From positions 310,001 to 374,000 of the forward strand of contig NZ_CP135921.1 in NCBI RefSeq assembly GCF_032397745.1: a DNA stretch of 64,000 bases. Direction: 5' to 3'. The translations under genes were made by a program, and so were the position numbers. The notes under the pieces are model-generated. The model worked only from the letters and a program-made list of their open reading frames with translations, ran no database searches and was not told the origin of the DNA. The DNA comes from Bradyrhizobium prioriisuperbiae (GTDB taxonomy: Bacteria; Pseudomonadota; Alphaproteobacteria; Rhizobiales; Xanthobacteraceae). Positions 25,512-36,134 of the stretch are shown here, piece by piece. The first letter of the stretch is position 1; each line of letters begins with the position of its first letter.

Positions 25512-27128
25512 ATGCGCCGTCGAGACCTGCTTCGTTCCAGCCTGGGCGCCGGTCTCGGCGCGGCCCTTGGATCTCCGCTTGGCGCCCCGCTCCTCCTGCC
25601 GCGGATCGCGCGGGCGCAAGGCGCGCGGACTCTGCGCTTCGTGCCGCAGGCCGATGCCGCCATCCTCGATCCGATGATCACAACCGGCCTGGTCAATCGC
25701 AACCACGGCTTCCTGGTGTTCGATACGCTCTATGGTGTCGACGAGAGCTTGCAGCCAAAGCCGCAAATGGTGGCGGGCCATGTTCTCGAGGACGACGACA
25801 AGATCTGGGTGATGACCCTTCGCGAGGGACTGAAGTTCCATGACGGCGAGCCGGTCCGCGGCCGTGATGTGGTCGCGAGCCTGAAGCGCTGGGCGTCCCG
25901 CGATGCTTTCGGCAATTCGCTGTTCAACATCGTGGACGAGATTTCGGCGCCCGATGATCGCACCGTGCGCTGGCGCCTCAAAAGCCCATTTCCCTTGTTG
26001 CCGGAGGCGCTCGGCAAGGTGGGCGCCATCATCGCCTTCATCATGCCGGAGCGGCTGGCGCAGACCGACAGCGCATTGCCGGTCAAGGAGCTTGTCGGCA
26101 GCGGCCCCTTCCGTTTCAAGGCGGACGAGCACGTGCCTGGCGCTCGCCTGGTCTATCAGCGTTTCGACGGCTATGTGCCGCGGCCGGATGGCAAGACCAG
26201 CCTGCTCGCCGGGCCGAAGGTTGCCAATTTCGATCGCGTGGAATGGCAGATCATGCCTGATCCCGCGACCGCGGCCGCGGCCCTGCAGCGCGGCGAGATC
26301 GACTGGTGGGACCAGCCGATCCTCGATCTGCTTCCGACCCTGCGCGCCAACAAAGCGCTCAAGGTCGAGCTGCTCGACAATATCGGCAATGTGGGCGTGC
26401 TGCGCTTCAATCACACGCAGCCGCCGTTCGACAACGCCGCCATCCGCCGTGCCGTGCTCTCGGCCGTGAGCCAGCGCGATTACATGTCCGCCGTCGCCGG
26501 CGACGACTCCAACCTGTCGCGCGACAAGATCGGCTTTTTCCCACCTGGCTCGATCATGGCCAACGATGAAGGGATGGAGGCGCTCAATGGGCCACGCGAC
26601 ATCACGGCCGCGGCCAGGGCGATCAAGGAGGCCGGCTACAAGGGCGAGACGGTGCTGCTGATCGCACCCGGCGATTTCCCGGTGATTGGCCAGATGAGCG
26701 AAGTGACCGCCGATCTTTTCAAGCGGCTTGGATTCAAGCTCGACTATGCCGTGATGGACTGGGGCTCCATGCTCAAGCGGATGAACAGCCGCGAGACGCC
26801 GGACAAGGGCGGTTACAACGCCTTCTGTACCTATTCGGCCGGCGTGACGCAGCTCAATCCGTCGGCCCACAACTTCATCCGCGGCAGTGGCGACAAGGCC
26901 ACCTTCGGCTGGGCGCGCAGCCCCAAGCTGGAGGAGCTGCGCGACGCCTGGCTGGTGGCGCCGGACGCCGCCGCGCAGAAGAAAATCGGCATCGAGATGC
27001 AGCGTCAGGCCTTCATCGATGTGCCCTACGTGCCGCTCGGCGTGTTCTACCAGCCCACCGCCTACAGGAAGGAGCTGACCGGCATGCTCAAGGGCCTGCC
27101 TTTGTTCTGGAACCTGCGGCGCGGTTGA
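25512..27128 (+). CDS. ABC transporter substrate-binding protein, family 5 (oligopeptide/nickel type)
   Basis: 538 residues with a twin-arginine leader (RRRDLLRSSLGAGLGAAL) cleaved near RIARAQG. The SBP_bac_5 signature region is WVMTLREGLKFHDGEPVRGRD-like (split around residue 100), followed by NIGNVGVLRFNHTQPPFDN. Family 5 proteins bind peptides, amides, opines or metal chelates. No cognate permeases or ATPases lie nearby, so it must use a shared transporter or be an orphan. It is 49 bp after the aminotransferase and 16 bp before the amidase-like gene. Confidence 0.9.
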   Translation: MRRRDLLRSSLGAGLGAALGSPLGAPLLLPRIARAQGARTLRFVPQADAAILDPMITTGLVNRNHGFLVFDTLYGVDESLQPKPQMVAGHVLEDDDKIWVMTLREGLKFHDGEPVRGRDVVASLKRWASRDAFGNSLFNIVDEISAPDDRTVRWRLKSPFPLLPEALGKVGAIIAFIMPERLAQTDSALPVKELVGSGPFRFKADEHVPGARLVYQRFDGYVPRPDGKTSLLAGPKVANFDRVEWQIMPDPATAAAALQRGEIDWWDQPILDLLPTLRANKALKVELLDNIGNVGVLRFNHTQPPFDNAAIRRAVLSAVSQRDYMSAVAGDDSNLSRDKIGFFPPGSIMANDEGMEALNGPRDITAAARAIKEAGYKGETVLLIAPGDFPVIGQMSEVTADLFKRLGFKLDYAVMDWGSMLKRMNSRETPDKGGYNAFCTYSAGVTQLNPSAHNFIRGSGDKATFGWARSPKLEELRDAWLVAPDAAAQKKIGIEMQRQAFIDVPYVPLGVFYQPTAYRKELTGMLKGLPLFWNLRRG

Positions 27129-27144
27129 CGAAAGAGACTTTCTC

Positions 27145-29385
27145 ATGCTGCCAATCACCGGCTATGTCGATCGCTGGAGCGTGCGCCCCGGCGAGACAAT
27201 CAACTTCATGATCGGCGTGCGTGGCGGCGGACGTTACCGCGCCCGCATCGCCCGCGTGATCTGCGGCGATCCCAATCCGCGGGGACCGGGTTATCGCGAA
27301 ATTCCCGTGCCGTGGACGCTGGAGGGCGAACATGACGGGAAGGAGCAACTGATCGCCAAGGGCTCCTGGATCGATATCCCTTCGCTTGATCTCGGCACCA
27401 GCGCAAAACCGATAGCCTTTGCGGCAACAATCTGGCCAACGCTGCTTGTTGCCGGCAGGCAGGCTGTCCTGAACTGGAAGGGCGGCGACGTGTCGCTGAC
27501 ACTGGGCATCGGCACAAAAGGCGCCTTCTGCAGGCTCGCCACGCCAGCGGGCGTCCTCGACATCGAAACCGGCAACCCACTTACCGAACGCGCCTGGTAC
27601 GATATTGCTGGCGTGTTCGATCCAGCGACCGGAACACTGCGGCTGGGCCAAGCGCCACGCAAGGCGAGACTCGATCGCGACGAACGCGCCGAGACGAACG
27701 CCACGGCCAAAGGTGCCCGGTTATCAGGCGTGGGTGCTGTGGCCGTTGCGGCAGAACGTTCGAACGACGGGCCCCATCTGCACTTCAACGGCAAGATCGA
27801 ATGGCCGCGCATTGTGGCTGGCACGGGTGGTCTTGACGACGTGCTCGCGACACAACGCACGGGCACAGCGACAGCAGGAAACATCATCGCCGAATGGGAT
27901 CTATCGATCGGCATTCCCACTGATACAGCGACCGATATCGGCCCGGCGAAAGCCCATGGACGCTGCGTCAACCTGCCGACGCGAGGCATGACGGGCTCAC
28001 ACTGGACAGGCGCCTTCCATCGCTGGACCGAGGCGCCGGAGCAATGGGGGGCCATTCATTTCCACGACGACGATATCGGCGACGCCGAGTGGACACCTTC
28101 GCTGAGCTTCACCGTGCCGACGGATTGGAAAAGCGGCGTCTATGCCTTGCACCTCGACAAGGACGGTGCACGCGACAACATCGTGTTTTATGTGCGCGCC
28201 GCCAAGGCAGGCACGCAGGCCAAGGTCGCCTTCCTCGCGCCGACCTTCTCCTACACCGTTTACAGCCAGTTCCAGAAAAAGGGCCGCGAAGCGCTGATCA
28301 TCGAGCGGTCACGCGCCTGGGGCGCCTTGGCGCAGGCACCGGACGGCCATCCCGAATACGGTGTTTCGCCCTATAACTTCCATTCGGACGGCAGCGGCGT
28401 GGTGATGTCGACCATGCGCCGGCCCTTGATCGATAAGCGGGTCAACCAGATCCATCTCGTCGACCCCAGCCCCTATGGCTCCGGGCTCTACTGGATCTCG
28501 GCGGACAGCTACATCACCGATCTGCTGACACGCAAGGGTATCGACTTCGAGGTGATCACCGATCACGACGTGCATGCTGAAGGCGCGGAGCTGCTGTCGA
28601 ACTACGCGGTCGTGCTCACCGGCCAGCATCCCGAATATCACACCACTGAAACACTCGATTCGCTCAGTGCCTATCTGGAAAACGGAGGCCGCTTCATCTA
28701 TCTCGGCGGTAACGGCTTCTACTGGAAGGTGGTGCCGCATACGAGCGGGCCCTGGGCCTTCGAACTGCGACGCGCCGAGGGTGGCATCCGTCTCTGGGGA
28801 ACGGAGCCAGGCGAGAGCTACCATGCCTTCGACGGCTCCTATGGTGGCCTTTGGCGTCGCCTTGGCCGCCCACCACAGATGCTGGCCGGAGTCGGCTTCA
28901 GCACGCAGGGCGAATACAAGGGTTTCCCCTACACGTTCCTCGACGGCATCCTCGATCCGCGCGTCGCTTTCATGCGCGAGGGCATGGAGGACAAGGCGAC
29001 GCCCGGAGGCATTCTCGGCGAGCGCGGGCTGATGGGCGGCGGCGCCGCAGGCCATGAGCTCGATCGCGCCGATGTTCGCCTGGGCACGCCGCCCCATGCC
29101 ATCATTGTCGGGCGGGCCGTGCTCGAAGACCCGACCTACCAGCCGGTGAACGAGGAACGTTACGATCACACCTGGCCGGCAGCACGCGAGGACATCATCC
29201 GGTCCGATTTGACATTCTTCGAGACACCGAAAGGCGGTGCCGTGTTCTCGGTCGGCTCGATGAACTTCATCGGTGCGCTGCCGATCGACAGCTACGACAG
29301 CGTCGCGGCGCGATTGATCACCAATGTCGTCAAGCGCTTTGCCAACCCGGCGCCGTTTCCTTCCCCGCGACCCGCCGACGACTGA
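27145..29385 (+). CDS. N,N-dimethylformamidase large-subunit-like protein (DmfA2 homologue)
   Basis: 746 residues, close to the roughly 760 of the DMFase large subunit. A beta-rich N-terminal half contains a lectin-like region (ERAWYDIAGVFDPATGTLRL). The C-terminal amidohydrolase-like half has HPEYHTTETLDSL, YLGGNGFYWKV, WGTEPGESYHAFDGSYGG and FSVGSMNFIGALP, which I recall as conserved in this family. DMFase hydrolyses dimethylformamide to dimethylamine and formate at a mononuclear iron site. No small-subunit gene is adjacent, and the aminotransferase partner suggests another amide substrate. Confidence 0.82.
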   Translation: MLPITGYVDRWSVRPGETINFMIGVRGGGRYRARIARVICGDPNPRGPGYREIPVPWTLEGEHDGKEQLIAKGSWIDIPSLDLGTSAKPIAFAATIWPTLLVAGRQAVLNWKGGDVSLTLGIGTKGAFCRLATPAGVLDIETGNPLTERAWYDIAGVFDPATGTLRLGQAPRKARLDRDERAETNATAKGARLSGVGAVAVAAERSNDGPHLHFNGKIEWPRIVAGTGGLDDVLATQRTGTATAGNIIAEWDLSIGIPTDTATDIGPAKAHGRCVNLPTRGMTGSHWTGAFHRWTEAPEQWGAIHFHDDDIGDAEWTPSLSFTVPTDWKSGVYALHLDKDGARDNIVFYVRAAKAGTQAKVAFLAPTFSYTVYSQFQKKGREALIIERSRAWGALAQAPDGHPEYGVSPYNFHSDGSGVVMSTMRRPLIDKRVNQIHLVDPSPYGSGLYWISADSYITDLLTRKGIDFEVITDHDVHAEGAELLSNYAVVLTGQHPEYHTTETLDSLSAYLENGGRFIYLGGNGFYWKVVPHTSGPWAFELRRAEGGIRLWGTEPGESYHAFDGSYGGLWRRLGRPPQMLAGVGFSTQGEYKGFPYTFLDGILDPRVAFMREGMEDKATPGGILGERGLMGGGAAGHELDRADVRLGTPPHAIIVGRAVLEDPTYQPVNEERYDHTWPAAREDIIRSDLTFFETPKGGAVFSVGSMNFIGALPIDSYDSVAARLITNVVKRFANPAPFPSPRPADD

Positions 29386-29396
29386 GACATCGCCGC

Positions 29397-30698
29397 TTAG
29401 CCGTCATATTGGAGGACATGCAGTCCGCCATTCCAGTCGCTCAGGTACATGATGCCGTTGGCCTGCACGTTGATGTCGCAGGACTGCGGCGCCAGCGCAT
29501 TGCCGGGCCGCGGGTCCATGATTTTGGCGGGCGGCGGCGGCACGAAGCTGGCGACTTCCCTGGGCGCGAAGGCGTCCCGGATATCGAAGATGCGCAAGCC
29601 GGCATTATGATAGGTGGCGAACAGGATATCCTCGCTCTGAAAGCTCTCCGGCCGGTTTTCATGCAGGTTATGCGGACCAAAATTCTCGCCGGGACGACAC
29701 CAGGACTGATCCGTGGGCGTCGGCAGGGTCGAGATCGAGACCGGGTTTTCCAGCACGCGGACATCGTAGAGCCATGTGTAGCTCAAACCTTTGGCGCAGG
29801 CGAAGCCGTTGGATTCCTCCAGCATCACGGCCAACTTGCGACCGGGCAACGGCAGCGGCGTATGGGTGCCGCCGGCGAACGGCGGCGCGGTGTTGACGTG
29901 AGCGAGAAGCTTGATATTGGCGGGATCAGCCACGTTCAAGATGGTGAAGCCGCCATCCCGCCACGCGGCATAGCCGATGTCACCTGAAACGATCATGTGA
30001 TGCAGCGCAACGCGCTTCTTCTCCCAGTTCGGTTTCTCCCCGCCGTCACGCCACATCCCCGGCATCCACCAGCGGCCGGCGATGGTCGGCTTGGTCGGCT
30101 CCTTCATGTCGACGATCACCAGCATGTGGTCGGTGAAGCCATCCATGTGCGCCGAGACATAAGCGTAACGGCCGCCGTCATACCAGAGGCGGTTGAGGCC
30201 GATACCTGGAATCGGCAGGAACGCGATTTCCGTCGGCGCAGCCGGTTTGGAGATGTCGTAGACCTTCAGGCCGGCGACGAAATCCGATCGTCCGGACACG
30301 CTTCCCGCATAGGACTGGCCATAATAGGAAAACGACGGATTGTATTTCCCGATGGTCGGGATATCCGCGCCGCACACGATCAGCATGAGATCGCCGTGGG
30401 TCTGCAGGTGATGGGTGCGGGTGTTCGGCGGCGCCGCCACGAACTGCAACGGCTTCGGCTTGGACGGATCGGCCACATCCATGATGGTGAAGCCGTTGCT
30501 GAACATATGGCCGACATACAGATGGTTGCGGCTCACCATCACCTGCACGCCGTCGGGGCGGCCGCCCTGATCACTGAACGCCAGGTGCTTGATCTTGCCC
30601 GTCGGTCCCGGTGTCGCGCCCCGGCTGATGGCGGGCAACGCGACGGCCGTGGAAAATCCAGCCATCGCGGCCAATGCTGAACGGCGATTGAAAAGCAT
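29397..30698 (-). CDS. LVIVD-repeat beta-propeller protein, exported
   Basis: 433 residues with a twin-arginine leader (FNRRSALAAMAGFSTAVALP) cleaved near SRGATPG. Several LVIVD-type blades are visible: GFTIMDVADPSKPKPL, GLKVYDISKPAAPTEI, MLVIVDMKEPTKP, GFTILNVADPAN, GLRIFDIRDAFAPRE and a terminal GGLHVLQYDG. This suggests a six- or seven-bladed periplasmic propeller. The function is unknown; such proteins occur as scaffolds and as enzyme-like catabolic accessories. It converges on the amidase-like gene with only 11 bp between stops. Confidence 0.85.
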   Translation of the reverse strand: MLFNRRSALAAMAGFSTAVALPAISRGATPGPTGKIKHLAFSDQGGRPDGVQVMVSRNHLYVGHMFSNGFTIMDVADPSKPKPLQFVAAPPNTRTHHLQTHGDLMLIVCGADIPTIGKYNPSFSYYGQSYAGSVSGRSDFVAGLKVYDISKPAAPTEIAFLPIPGIGLNRLWYDGGRYAYVSAHMDGFTDHMLVIVDMKEPTKPTIAGRWWMPGMWRDGGEKPNWEKKRVALHHMIVSGDIGYAAWRDGGFTILNVADPANIKLLAHVNTAPPFAGGTHTPLPLPGRKLAVMLEESNGFACAKGLSYTWLYDVRVLENPVSISTLPTPTDQSWCRPGENFGPHNLHENRPESFQSEDILFATYHNAGLRIFDIRDAFAPREVASFVPPPPAKIMDPRPGNALAPQSCDINVQANGIMYLSDWNGGLHVLQYDG

Positions 30699-30793
30699 AA
30701 CGGTCCTCCCTGCCCCTGTCCGCGGCTCTTTCCGGTGGCCGCGATGTTTGGACAGTGTTCGCCGTTATCAGCGACAAATCAACTCCGGCGTCG

Positions 30794-31741
30794 CTATTGC
30801 GAACGGTCCGAAGTCCAGCCCTTGTAATCCTTGATATTGTCGCGGGTCACGAGCTTGGATGGCAACAGCTCCACGGTCGAGGCGGGCTTGTCGCCCTTGA
30901 GAATGCCGACGCCGACCTGCACGGCGCGGCGGGCCATGAAGAAAGGATCCTGCGACGCGGACGCCTGGATCTGCGCCGCCGCCGGATCCTTGAGCGCGGC
31001 TTCGATATCGGGCGCGCCATCCACCGCCGTGATGATGATGCCGGTGCGTTGCTGCTGGCGCGCCGCGAGATCGGTACCGATGGCCTGGGGATCGTTGATG
31101 GCGAAGATGGCATCGATCTTGGCGAAGCGGGTCAGATAGCCCTGGGTTACGGTGAGGCCGCCCTCGCGCGATCCCTTGGCGTCCTGGTCGCTCGACAGCA
31201 CCTTGATCCCAGGAATCTTGCCGAACACGTTCTTGCAGCCGACGACGCGATCGATCACGGCAGAAACCTGCGGCCCGTTCTCGATGATAACCTCGCCTTT
31301 GCCGCCGAGCTTGTCGACGATGTACTGGCAGGAGATTTCGCCGGCCTGAACATTGTTGGTGGTCACGGTGGCGTCGGCGCCCTCAGCCGCGGTGTCCACC
31401 GCGACCACGACGATGCCGGCCGCCTGCGCTTTCTTGATCGCCGGGCCCACGGCTTTCGGATCGCCAGGATTCAACAGGATCAGGTCGACGCCGGCGGCGA
31501 TGAAGTTGTCGATCTGGGTGACCTGCTTGCCGAGGTCGTATTCAAAGCCGACCGTCGTGATCTTCACACCGGGATTGGCCTTCTTGGCTTCAAACTCGGC
31601 ACCCTTCGAGAGTGCGACAAAAAACGGGTTGCCAAGCGAGCCCAGCGAGATGCCGATCGATTTGAGCTCCTTGGCAAAAGATGGGGCCGAGCTCATGGCG
31701 AGCGCGACCGCGGCGCCGGCAAGCGAGATCGTCTTCAACAT
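30794..31741 (-). CDS. Sugar ABC transporter substrate-binding protein, RbsB type
   Basis: 315 residues from the ATG at 31741, preceded by GGGAGGACG. A Sec signal peptide ends at SAPSFAKEL. The periplasmic-binding-protein-like fold shows ISLGSLGNPFFVALSKGAE, a DLILLNPGDP segment and AIFAINDPQAIGTDLAA, as in ribose- and xylose-binding proteins. It is the last gene of a minus-strand operon coding for kinase, ATPase, permease and this receptor. Ligand: a pentose, polyol or related sugar. Confidence 0.9.
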   Translation of the reverse strand: MLKTISLAGAAVALAMSSAPSFAKELKSIGISLGSLGNPFFVALSKGAEFEAKKANPGVKITTVGFEYDLGKQVTQIDNFIAAGVDLILLNPGDPKAVGPAIKKAQAAGIVVVAVDTAAEGADATVTTNNVQAGEISCQYIVDKLGGKGEVIIENGPQVSAVIDRVVGCKNVFGKIPGIKVLSSDQDAKGSREGGLTVTQGYLTRFAKIDAIFAINDPQAIGTDLAARQQQRTGIIITAVDGAPDIEAALKDPAAAQIQASASQDPFFMARRAVQVGVGILKGDKPASTVELLPSKLVTRDNIKDYKGWTSDRSQ

Positions 31742-31817
31742 TGGCGTCCTCCCTGGTCTCCTTGAACGTTCCGGCACGGCGGACCAGCGACCGTTTCGGA
31801 ATACGACAGGTGTAAGC

Positions 31818-32864
31818 TCAGGTGCGCGCCGAGCCCTGCAGCCGATAGCGATCGAGCGCCACTGCACCGATGATCACCAGACCCTTGATGACATACTGCC
31901 AGACATCGGACACACCGGTGAGGATGAGGCCGTTCGACAGCACGGCGATGATCAACGCGCCGACAAGCGTGCCCCAGATCGAGCCGATGCCGCCGACAAA
32001 GGACGTTCCGCCCAGGATCACCGCGGTGATCGCATCGAGCTCATAGGATTGTCCCAGTTGCAATCCGTTGGCCGCATAGAGGCGCGCCGCCTGCATGGCG
32101 CCGCCGAGCCCGGCCAGCAATCCCGACACCCCGTAGACAAAAATCAGGATGGCCCAGACCTTGATGCCGGCAAGGCGCGCCGCGCTCTCGTTGCCGCCCA
32201 CCGCATAGATGTGCACCCCAAGCACGGTGCGCCGCAGCACCACCCATGAGGCCAAGATGACAAGCAAAGCGATCACCGACAGCCAGGGAATCGACACCAC
32301 ACCGGGAATGATGGTCAGGGAGCCGTTGCCGATAAAGGCATAGGGAATGGCGGAATTGAAAACGGTGGTGTCGGTGCCGAGCAGACGCGCCAGACCACGC
32401 ACGGCCGTCAGCGATCCCAGCGTGACAATGAAGGGAGGCAGGCGCAACAGCGCGATCAAGGCACCATTAATGGCACCGAACGCGAGCCCGGTGAGCACCG
32501 CCACCGGCAGCCAGAGCGTTCCGAGATCGGGGAGCTTGGAGACGATCAGGCCCGCCATCGCCGCGGCGGCCAGGATGGATCCGACCGACAGATCTATGCC
32601 GCCCGTCAAGATGACAAAGGTCATTCCCGCGGCCAGCACGGTGTTGACGGCCGCCTGCTGCAGGACGATGCCGAGATTTTGCCCGGTGAAGAAGCGACCG
32701 TCCGAGAGAAAATGGAAGCCGATACACAGCAACAGCAACACCGGCAGCATGCCGGCCGCGCGGATAAGGAGCCGCGTGCGCTGGCGCTTGCTCTCCTGCG
32801 CAGCCGCGAGGCCCGGCGCGCCGGCGGGTGCGGTCTCCGCCGGCGAAGGATTGTCATGAGGCAT
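31818..32864 (-). CDS. Sugar ABC transporter permease, RbsC type
   Basis: 348 residues from the ATG at 32864 (GGAG upstream), overlapping the ATPase gene by 11 bp. About ten membrane segments begin at [18 protein letters not shown]. Family marks are [28 protein letters not shown] spacing near residue 75, the loop [15 protein letters not shown] and [20 protein letters not shown]. The cytoplasmic N-terminal tail is long and Ala/Pro rich. It forms the channel of the importer. Confidence 0.93.
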   Translation of the reverse strand: MPHDNPSPAETAPAGAPGLAAAQESKRQRTRLLIRAAGMLPVLLLLCIGFHFLSDGRFFTGQNLGIVLQQAAVNTVLAAGMTFVILTGGIDLSVGSILAAAAMAGLIVSKLPDLGTLWLPVAVLTGLAFGAINGALIALLRLPPFIVTLGSLTAVRGLARLLGTDTTVFNSAIPYAFIGNGSLTIIPGVVSIPWLSVIALLVILASWVVLRRTVLGVHIYAVGGNESAARLAGIKVWAILIFVYGVSGLLAGLGGAMQAARLYAANGLQLGQSYELDAITAVILGGTSFVGGIGSIWGTLVGALIIAVLSNGLILTGVSDVWQYVIKGLVIIGAVALDRYRLQGSART

Positions 32865-34380
32865 GCAACTGCTCCATTCCGGTGGCAAGGGCCATGATCT
32901 CTTCCTGGTCCAGCGGCGATGTCGCCGAGCGGCTCATCTCGCCGGCGATGCGCCCGGCACGCATGACAATGACACGGTCGCAGATGCCGATAACTTCCGG
33001 CAGGTCGGACGAGATGACGAGAATCGCGGCGCCGGATTTGGCGAGATTGTCGATGATCGCATAGATCTCGGACTTGGCGCCGACATCGACGCCACGGGTG
33101 GGCTCATCGAGAATCAGGACCTTGGGCGTGGTTGCGAGCAGGCGTGACAGCAGCACCTTCTGCTGGTTCCCGCCGGAAAGACCGCCGACCGGAACACCGA
33201 CGTCCGCGGCACGGATGCCAAGCGCCGCAAACGCCTTGCGGGCCCGCTGGCGCGCCTTGTCCCGGTCGAGAATGCCGCCGAGCTTCGCGTCCCTGCCGAG
33301 CACCGCGAGGTTGATGTTGTCCAGGCAGGACATGTCCAGGAACAGGCCCAGCGCCTTCCTGTCTTCTGTCAGATAGGCAATGCCCGCATCGAGGGCCTCA
33401 CCGGGGGTACGGATGGCGACCGCGCGACCTTCGAGTTCGACATGGCCGGAGGTCTTCGGCGACGCCCCGATGATGAGATGCGCGAGCTCCGTGCGGCCCG
33501 CACCGATCAGGCCCGCGAGGCCAACGACCTCGCCCGCGCGCACGGTCAACGAGCATCCCCTGACGCGTTGCCCATCGGCGATGTCGACAGCGGCGAGGAC
33601 GGGCGCCCCGAGCCCCGCCTGCGGATCGTGATCTTTCTTGTAAAAGGAGGAGACCTCGCGTCCCACCATCAGCCTGACGATGGTGTCGGCCCGGATCTGC
33701 GGCTTGTCGAGGGAGCCCACCAGTGTGCCGTCGCGCAACACCGTCACCCGGTCGCCGAGCGCATATACCTCATCCATGCGGTGCGAGATGTAGATGATGG
33801 CAAGCCCTTCCACGCGCAGCTGGCGGATCAGGACGAACAGTCGTTCGCTCTCGCCCGCCGACAACGACGTGGTCGGTTCGTCCATGATCAGGATCTTCGA
33901 TTTTGCGTGCAGTGCACGCGCAATCTCGACGAGTTGGCGCTGGCCCATGGACAGATCGGCAACCAGCGTCGATGGCGTGAAATCCGCGCCGAGCCGCGCG
34001 AGAATCGGGCCGACGCCGATGCGCATGGCGTTGCGGGCCAACAACCCAGAATGTGAGATTTCGCGGCCGAGATAAATATTCTCCGCAACACTCAAATTCG
34101 GGGCGAGAGACAGTTCCTGATAGATGATGGAGATACCGGCCGCGCGACCGCCGAGCGGACCATCGATGCGCACCGGCTTGCCCTCGATGCGAATCTCTCC
34201 CCCGGGATCGGGTCGGTAAGCACCCGACAGGATCTTCATCAACGTCGATTTGCCGGCGCCGTTCTCGCCCATCAGGGCATGGATTTCGCCGGGGTAAACA
34301 GTCAGGTCGACATTGCGCAACGCCTTGATGCTGAAGAAAGACTTGGAGACCCGGCGCATTTCGAGAATCGGGTCGTTCAT
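32854..34380 (-). CDS. Sugar ABC transporter ATP-binding protein, RbsA type (two ABC domains)
   Basis: 508 residues with two tandem ABC modules. Module 1 (residues about 5-240) has Walker [10 protein letters not shown], signature [15 protein letters not shown] and Walker [13 protein letters not shown]. Module 2 (about 255-500) has a degenerate Walker A (GLIGAGRTE), signature [15 protein letters not shown] and Walker [12 protein letters not shown]. This asymmetry is normal for RbsA, XylG and MglA. It follows the kinase gene after a 198-bp gap on the same strand. Confidence 0.94.
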   Translation of the reverse strand: MNDPILEMRRVSKSFFSIKALRNVDLTVYPGEIHALMGENGAGKSTLMKILSGAYRPDPGGEIRIEGKPVRIDGPLGGRAAGISIIYQELSLAPNLSVAENIYLGREISHSGLLARNAMRIGVGPILARLGADFTPSTLVADLSMGQRQLVEIARALHAKSKILIMDEPTTSLSAGESERLFVLIRQLRVEGLAIIYISHRMDEVYALGDRVTVLRDGTLVGSLDKPQIRADTIVRLMVGREVSSFYKKDHDPQAGLGAPVLAAVDIADGQRVRGCSLTVRAGEVVGLAGLIGAGRTELAHLIIGASPKTSGHVELEGRAVAIRTPGEALDAGIAYLTEDRKALGLFLDMSCLDNINLAVLGRDAKLGGILDRDKARQRARKAFAALGIRAADVGVPVGGLSGGNQQKVLLSRLLATTPKVLILDEPTRGVDVGAKSEIYAIIDNLAKSGAAILVISSDLPEVIGICDRVIVMRAGRIAGEMSRSATSPLDQEEIMALATGMEQLHAS

Positions 34381-34578
34381 CCGTGGCGCCTCCCTGGCTT
34401 GTCGACAGCGCCATTTTTTTGACTCGCGTCTCGCTGGCGGGACGGCGCGATCTCGCGGCATTAAACAAAAGGCGGCGGCGCAGGGCAATATCGAGAAAAT
34501 ATCAGAACGGCATCGGGAAAATATCAGGGCTCGCCCGATCCCACAGATTGGGACATCGCTCCGGAACCTTATGGAAGA

Positions 34579-36024
34579 TCAACGCTGCGGCCTGTAGAGC
34601 CCGCGCCAGTGCGGACGACGCCCGGCGTAAGCATCGGCGAGTGCGGGGACAGGCTCGAACGTCTCGATGCGCTGCGGGGGTGCGCAGACGGTTTCAATCG
34701 CCTCGCCGGTGACGGCCAGGCGCCCCAGTCGCGCTGCACCAAAGGCCGCACCGGTTTCGCCATCGGCAAAGCAGTGAATCGGAATGTTCAGAACATTGGC
34801 CAGCACCGACAGCCAGAACCGCGACCGTGACCCGCCCCCGATCGCATCGGCCTGCGCAATCACAATCCCGGTGTCGACCAGCGCATCCCGGCAATCCGCC
34901 ATCGCAAAGGCCACGCCCTCGAGCACAGCCTGCACGATGGCGGTGCGATCGGTTGCATGGCTCAATCCATCCAGCATCCCGCGCACATCCGGATCATCAT
35001 GCGGTGTTCGTTCACCGGACAGATACGGCAGGAAGCTCACGGGTGACGGCGCCTGCGGGGCCAGACCGAGCGGCGCCAGCAGGTCGGCCTCGGAGGCGCC
35101 AAGTAGTCGCGCGGTCCAGGCGAGGCACGACGCCGCCGACAGGATCGCACCGGCCTGAATCCACATGCCGGGAATGGCGTGACAGAACGTGTGCACCGCG
35201 CGCTCCGGATTGGCGGCAATCGTTTCGGTCGGCGCCATGATCGCACCGGAGGTTCCCAACGACACGAACGCCGCGCCGGGCCGGATCGCACCGATGCCGA
35301 TGGCACCCGCCGGATTGTCTCCGGCGCCTCCGGCAAACATCGGCCGACGGGTCATTCCCCAGCGCGCGGCGAGCTCGGGCCGCAGCCGCGCGGCGGGGGC
35401 GCAGCCTTCGACAAGACGCGGCATATGGCTGCGCGACAGATCGGTCGCGGCCAGTCCATCGTCGGACCAATCGCGCCGCGCGACGTCGAGCCACAGTGAG
35501 CCCGATGCGTCGGAGATATCCTCGATCGCTTCACCGGTCATGACCAGACGCAGATAGGCCTTCGGCAGCAGCACAAGCTTTGTCGCTGCAAAAATCTCCG
35601 GCTCGTGCGCCGCAACCCACAACAATTTTGGCGCGGTGAATCCAGGCATCGCCTTATTGCCGGTGATCGCCCGCAAGGCTAGCCAGCGCTGCTCCAGCAG
35701 GCGGCATTGCGCCGCGGAGCGCCCGTCATTCCATAAAATGCAGGGCCGCAGGGGTGCGAGGCTTTTGTCAAGCAGGGTTGCGCCGTGCATGTGGCCTGAC
35801 AGGCCGATCCCCCCAACCGCGGCCAATTCGCTGCCGTGATCAGCCTTCAGGGCATCAAGCGTCGCGAACACGGCATCGATCCACTGCCGCGGATCCTGCT
35901 CGGAATAACCGGGACGAGGAGAGGTCACCGTCAACGGCTGGCTTCGGCTCGCCACCACGCGCTGGTCATCATCGACCAGTAGGGTTTTGACGGCCGAGGT
36001 GCCAAGATCGATGCCGAGATACAT
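34579..36024 (-). CDS. xylB: FGGY-family carbohydrate kinase, xylulokinase-like
   Basis: 481 residues from the ATG at 36024. The actin-like fold begins YLGIDLGTSAVKTLLVDDD; the catalytic region has GLSGHMHGATLLD and CILWNDGRS; the C-terminal half shows GGAGDNPAGAIGIG and GGGSRSRFWLSVLANVLN. These match xylulokinase most closely, phosphorylating D-xylulose or a similar ketose with ATP. Located with an RbsA/B/C-like importer, it supplies the trapping step. No isomerase or dehydrogenase is beside it, so the pathway is completed elsewhere. Confidence 0.87.
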   Translation of the reverse strand: MYLGIDLGTSAVKTLLVDDDQRVVASRSQPLTVTSPRPGYSEQDPRQWIDAVFATLDALKADHGSELAAVGGIGLSGHMHGATLLDKSLAPLRPCILWNDGRSAAQCRLLEQRWLALRAITGNKAMPGFTAPKLLWVAAHEPEIFAATKLVLLPKAYLRLVMTGEAIEDISDASGSLWLDVARRDWSDDGLAATDLSRSHMPRLVEGCAPAARLRPELAARWGMTRRPMFAGGAGDNPAGAIGIGAIRPGAAFVSLGTSGAIMAPTETIAANPERAVHTFCHAIPGMWIQAGAILSAASCLAWTARLLGASEADLLAPLGLAPQAPSPVSFLPYLSGERTPHDDPDVRGMLDGLSHATDRTAIVQAVLEGVAFAMADCRDALVDTGIVIAQADAIGGGSRSRFWLSVLANVLNIPIHCFADGETGAAFGAARLGRLAVTGEAIETVCAPPQRIETFEPVPALADAYAGRRPHWRGLYRPQR

Positions 36025-36134
36025 GATGCCTTGCGTCCCGTATGTCTTGCGCCCTGACTCGCAATGTGGATCCATCCATACTATGGACGGCCGCTCACGT
36101 TCGACAAGCCGCCACTGGACTCAGACCAAATCTT

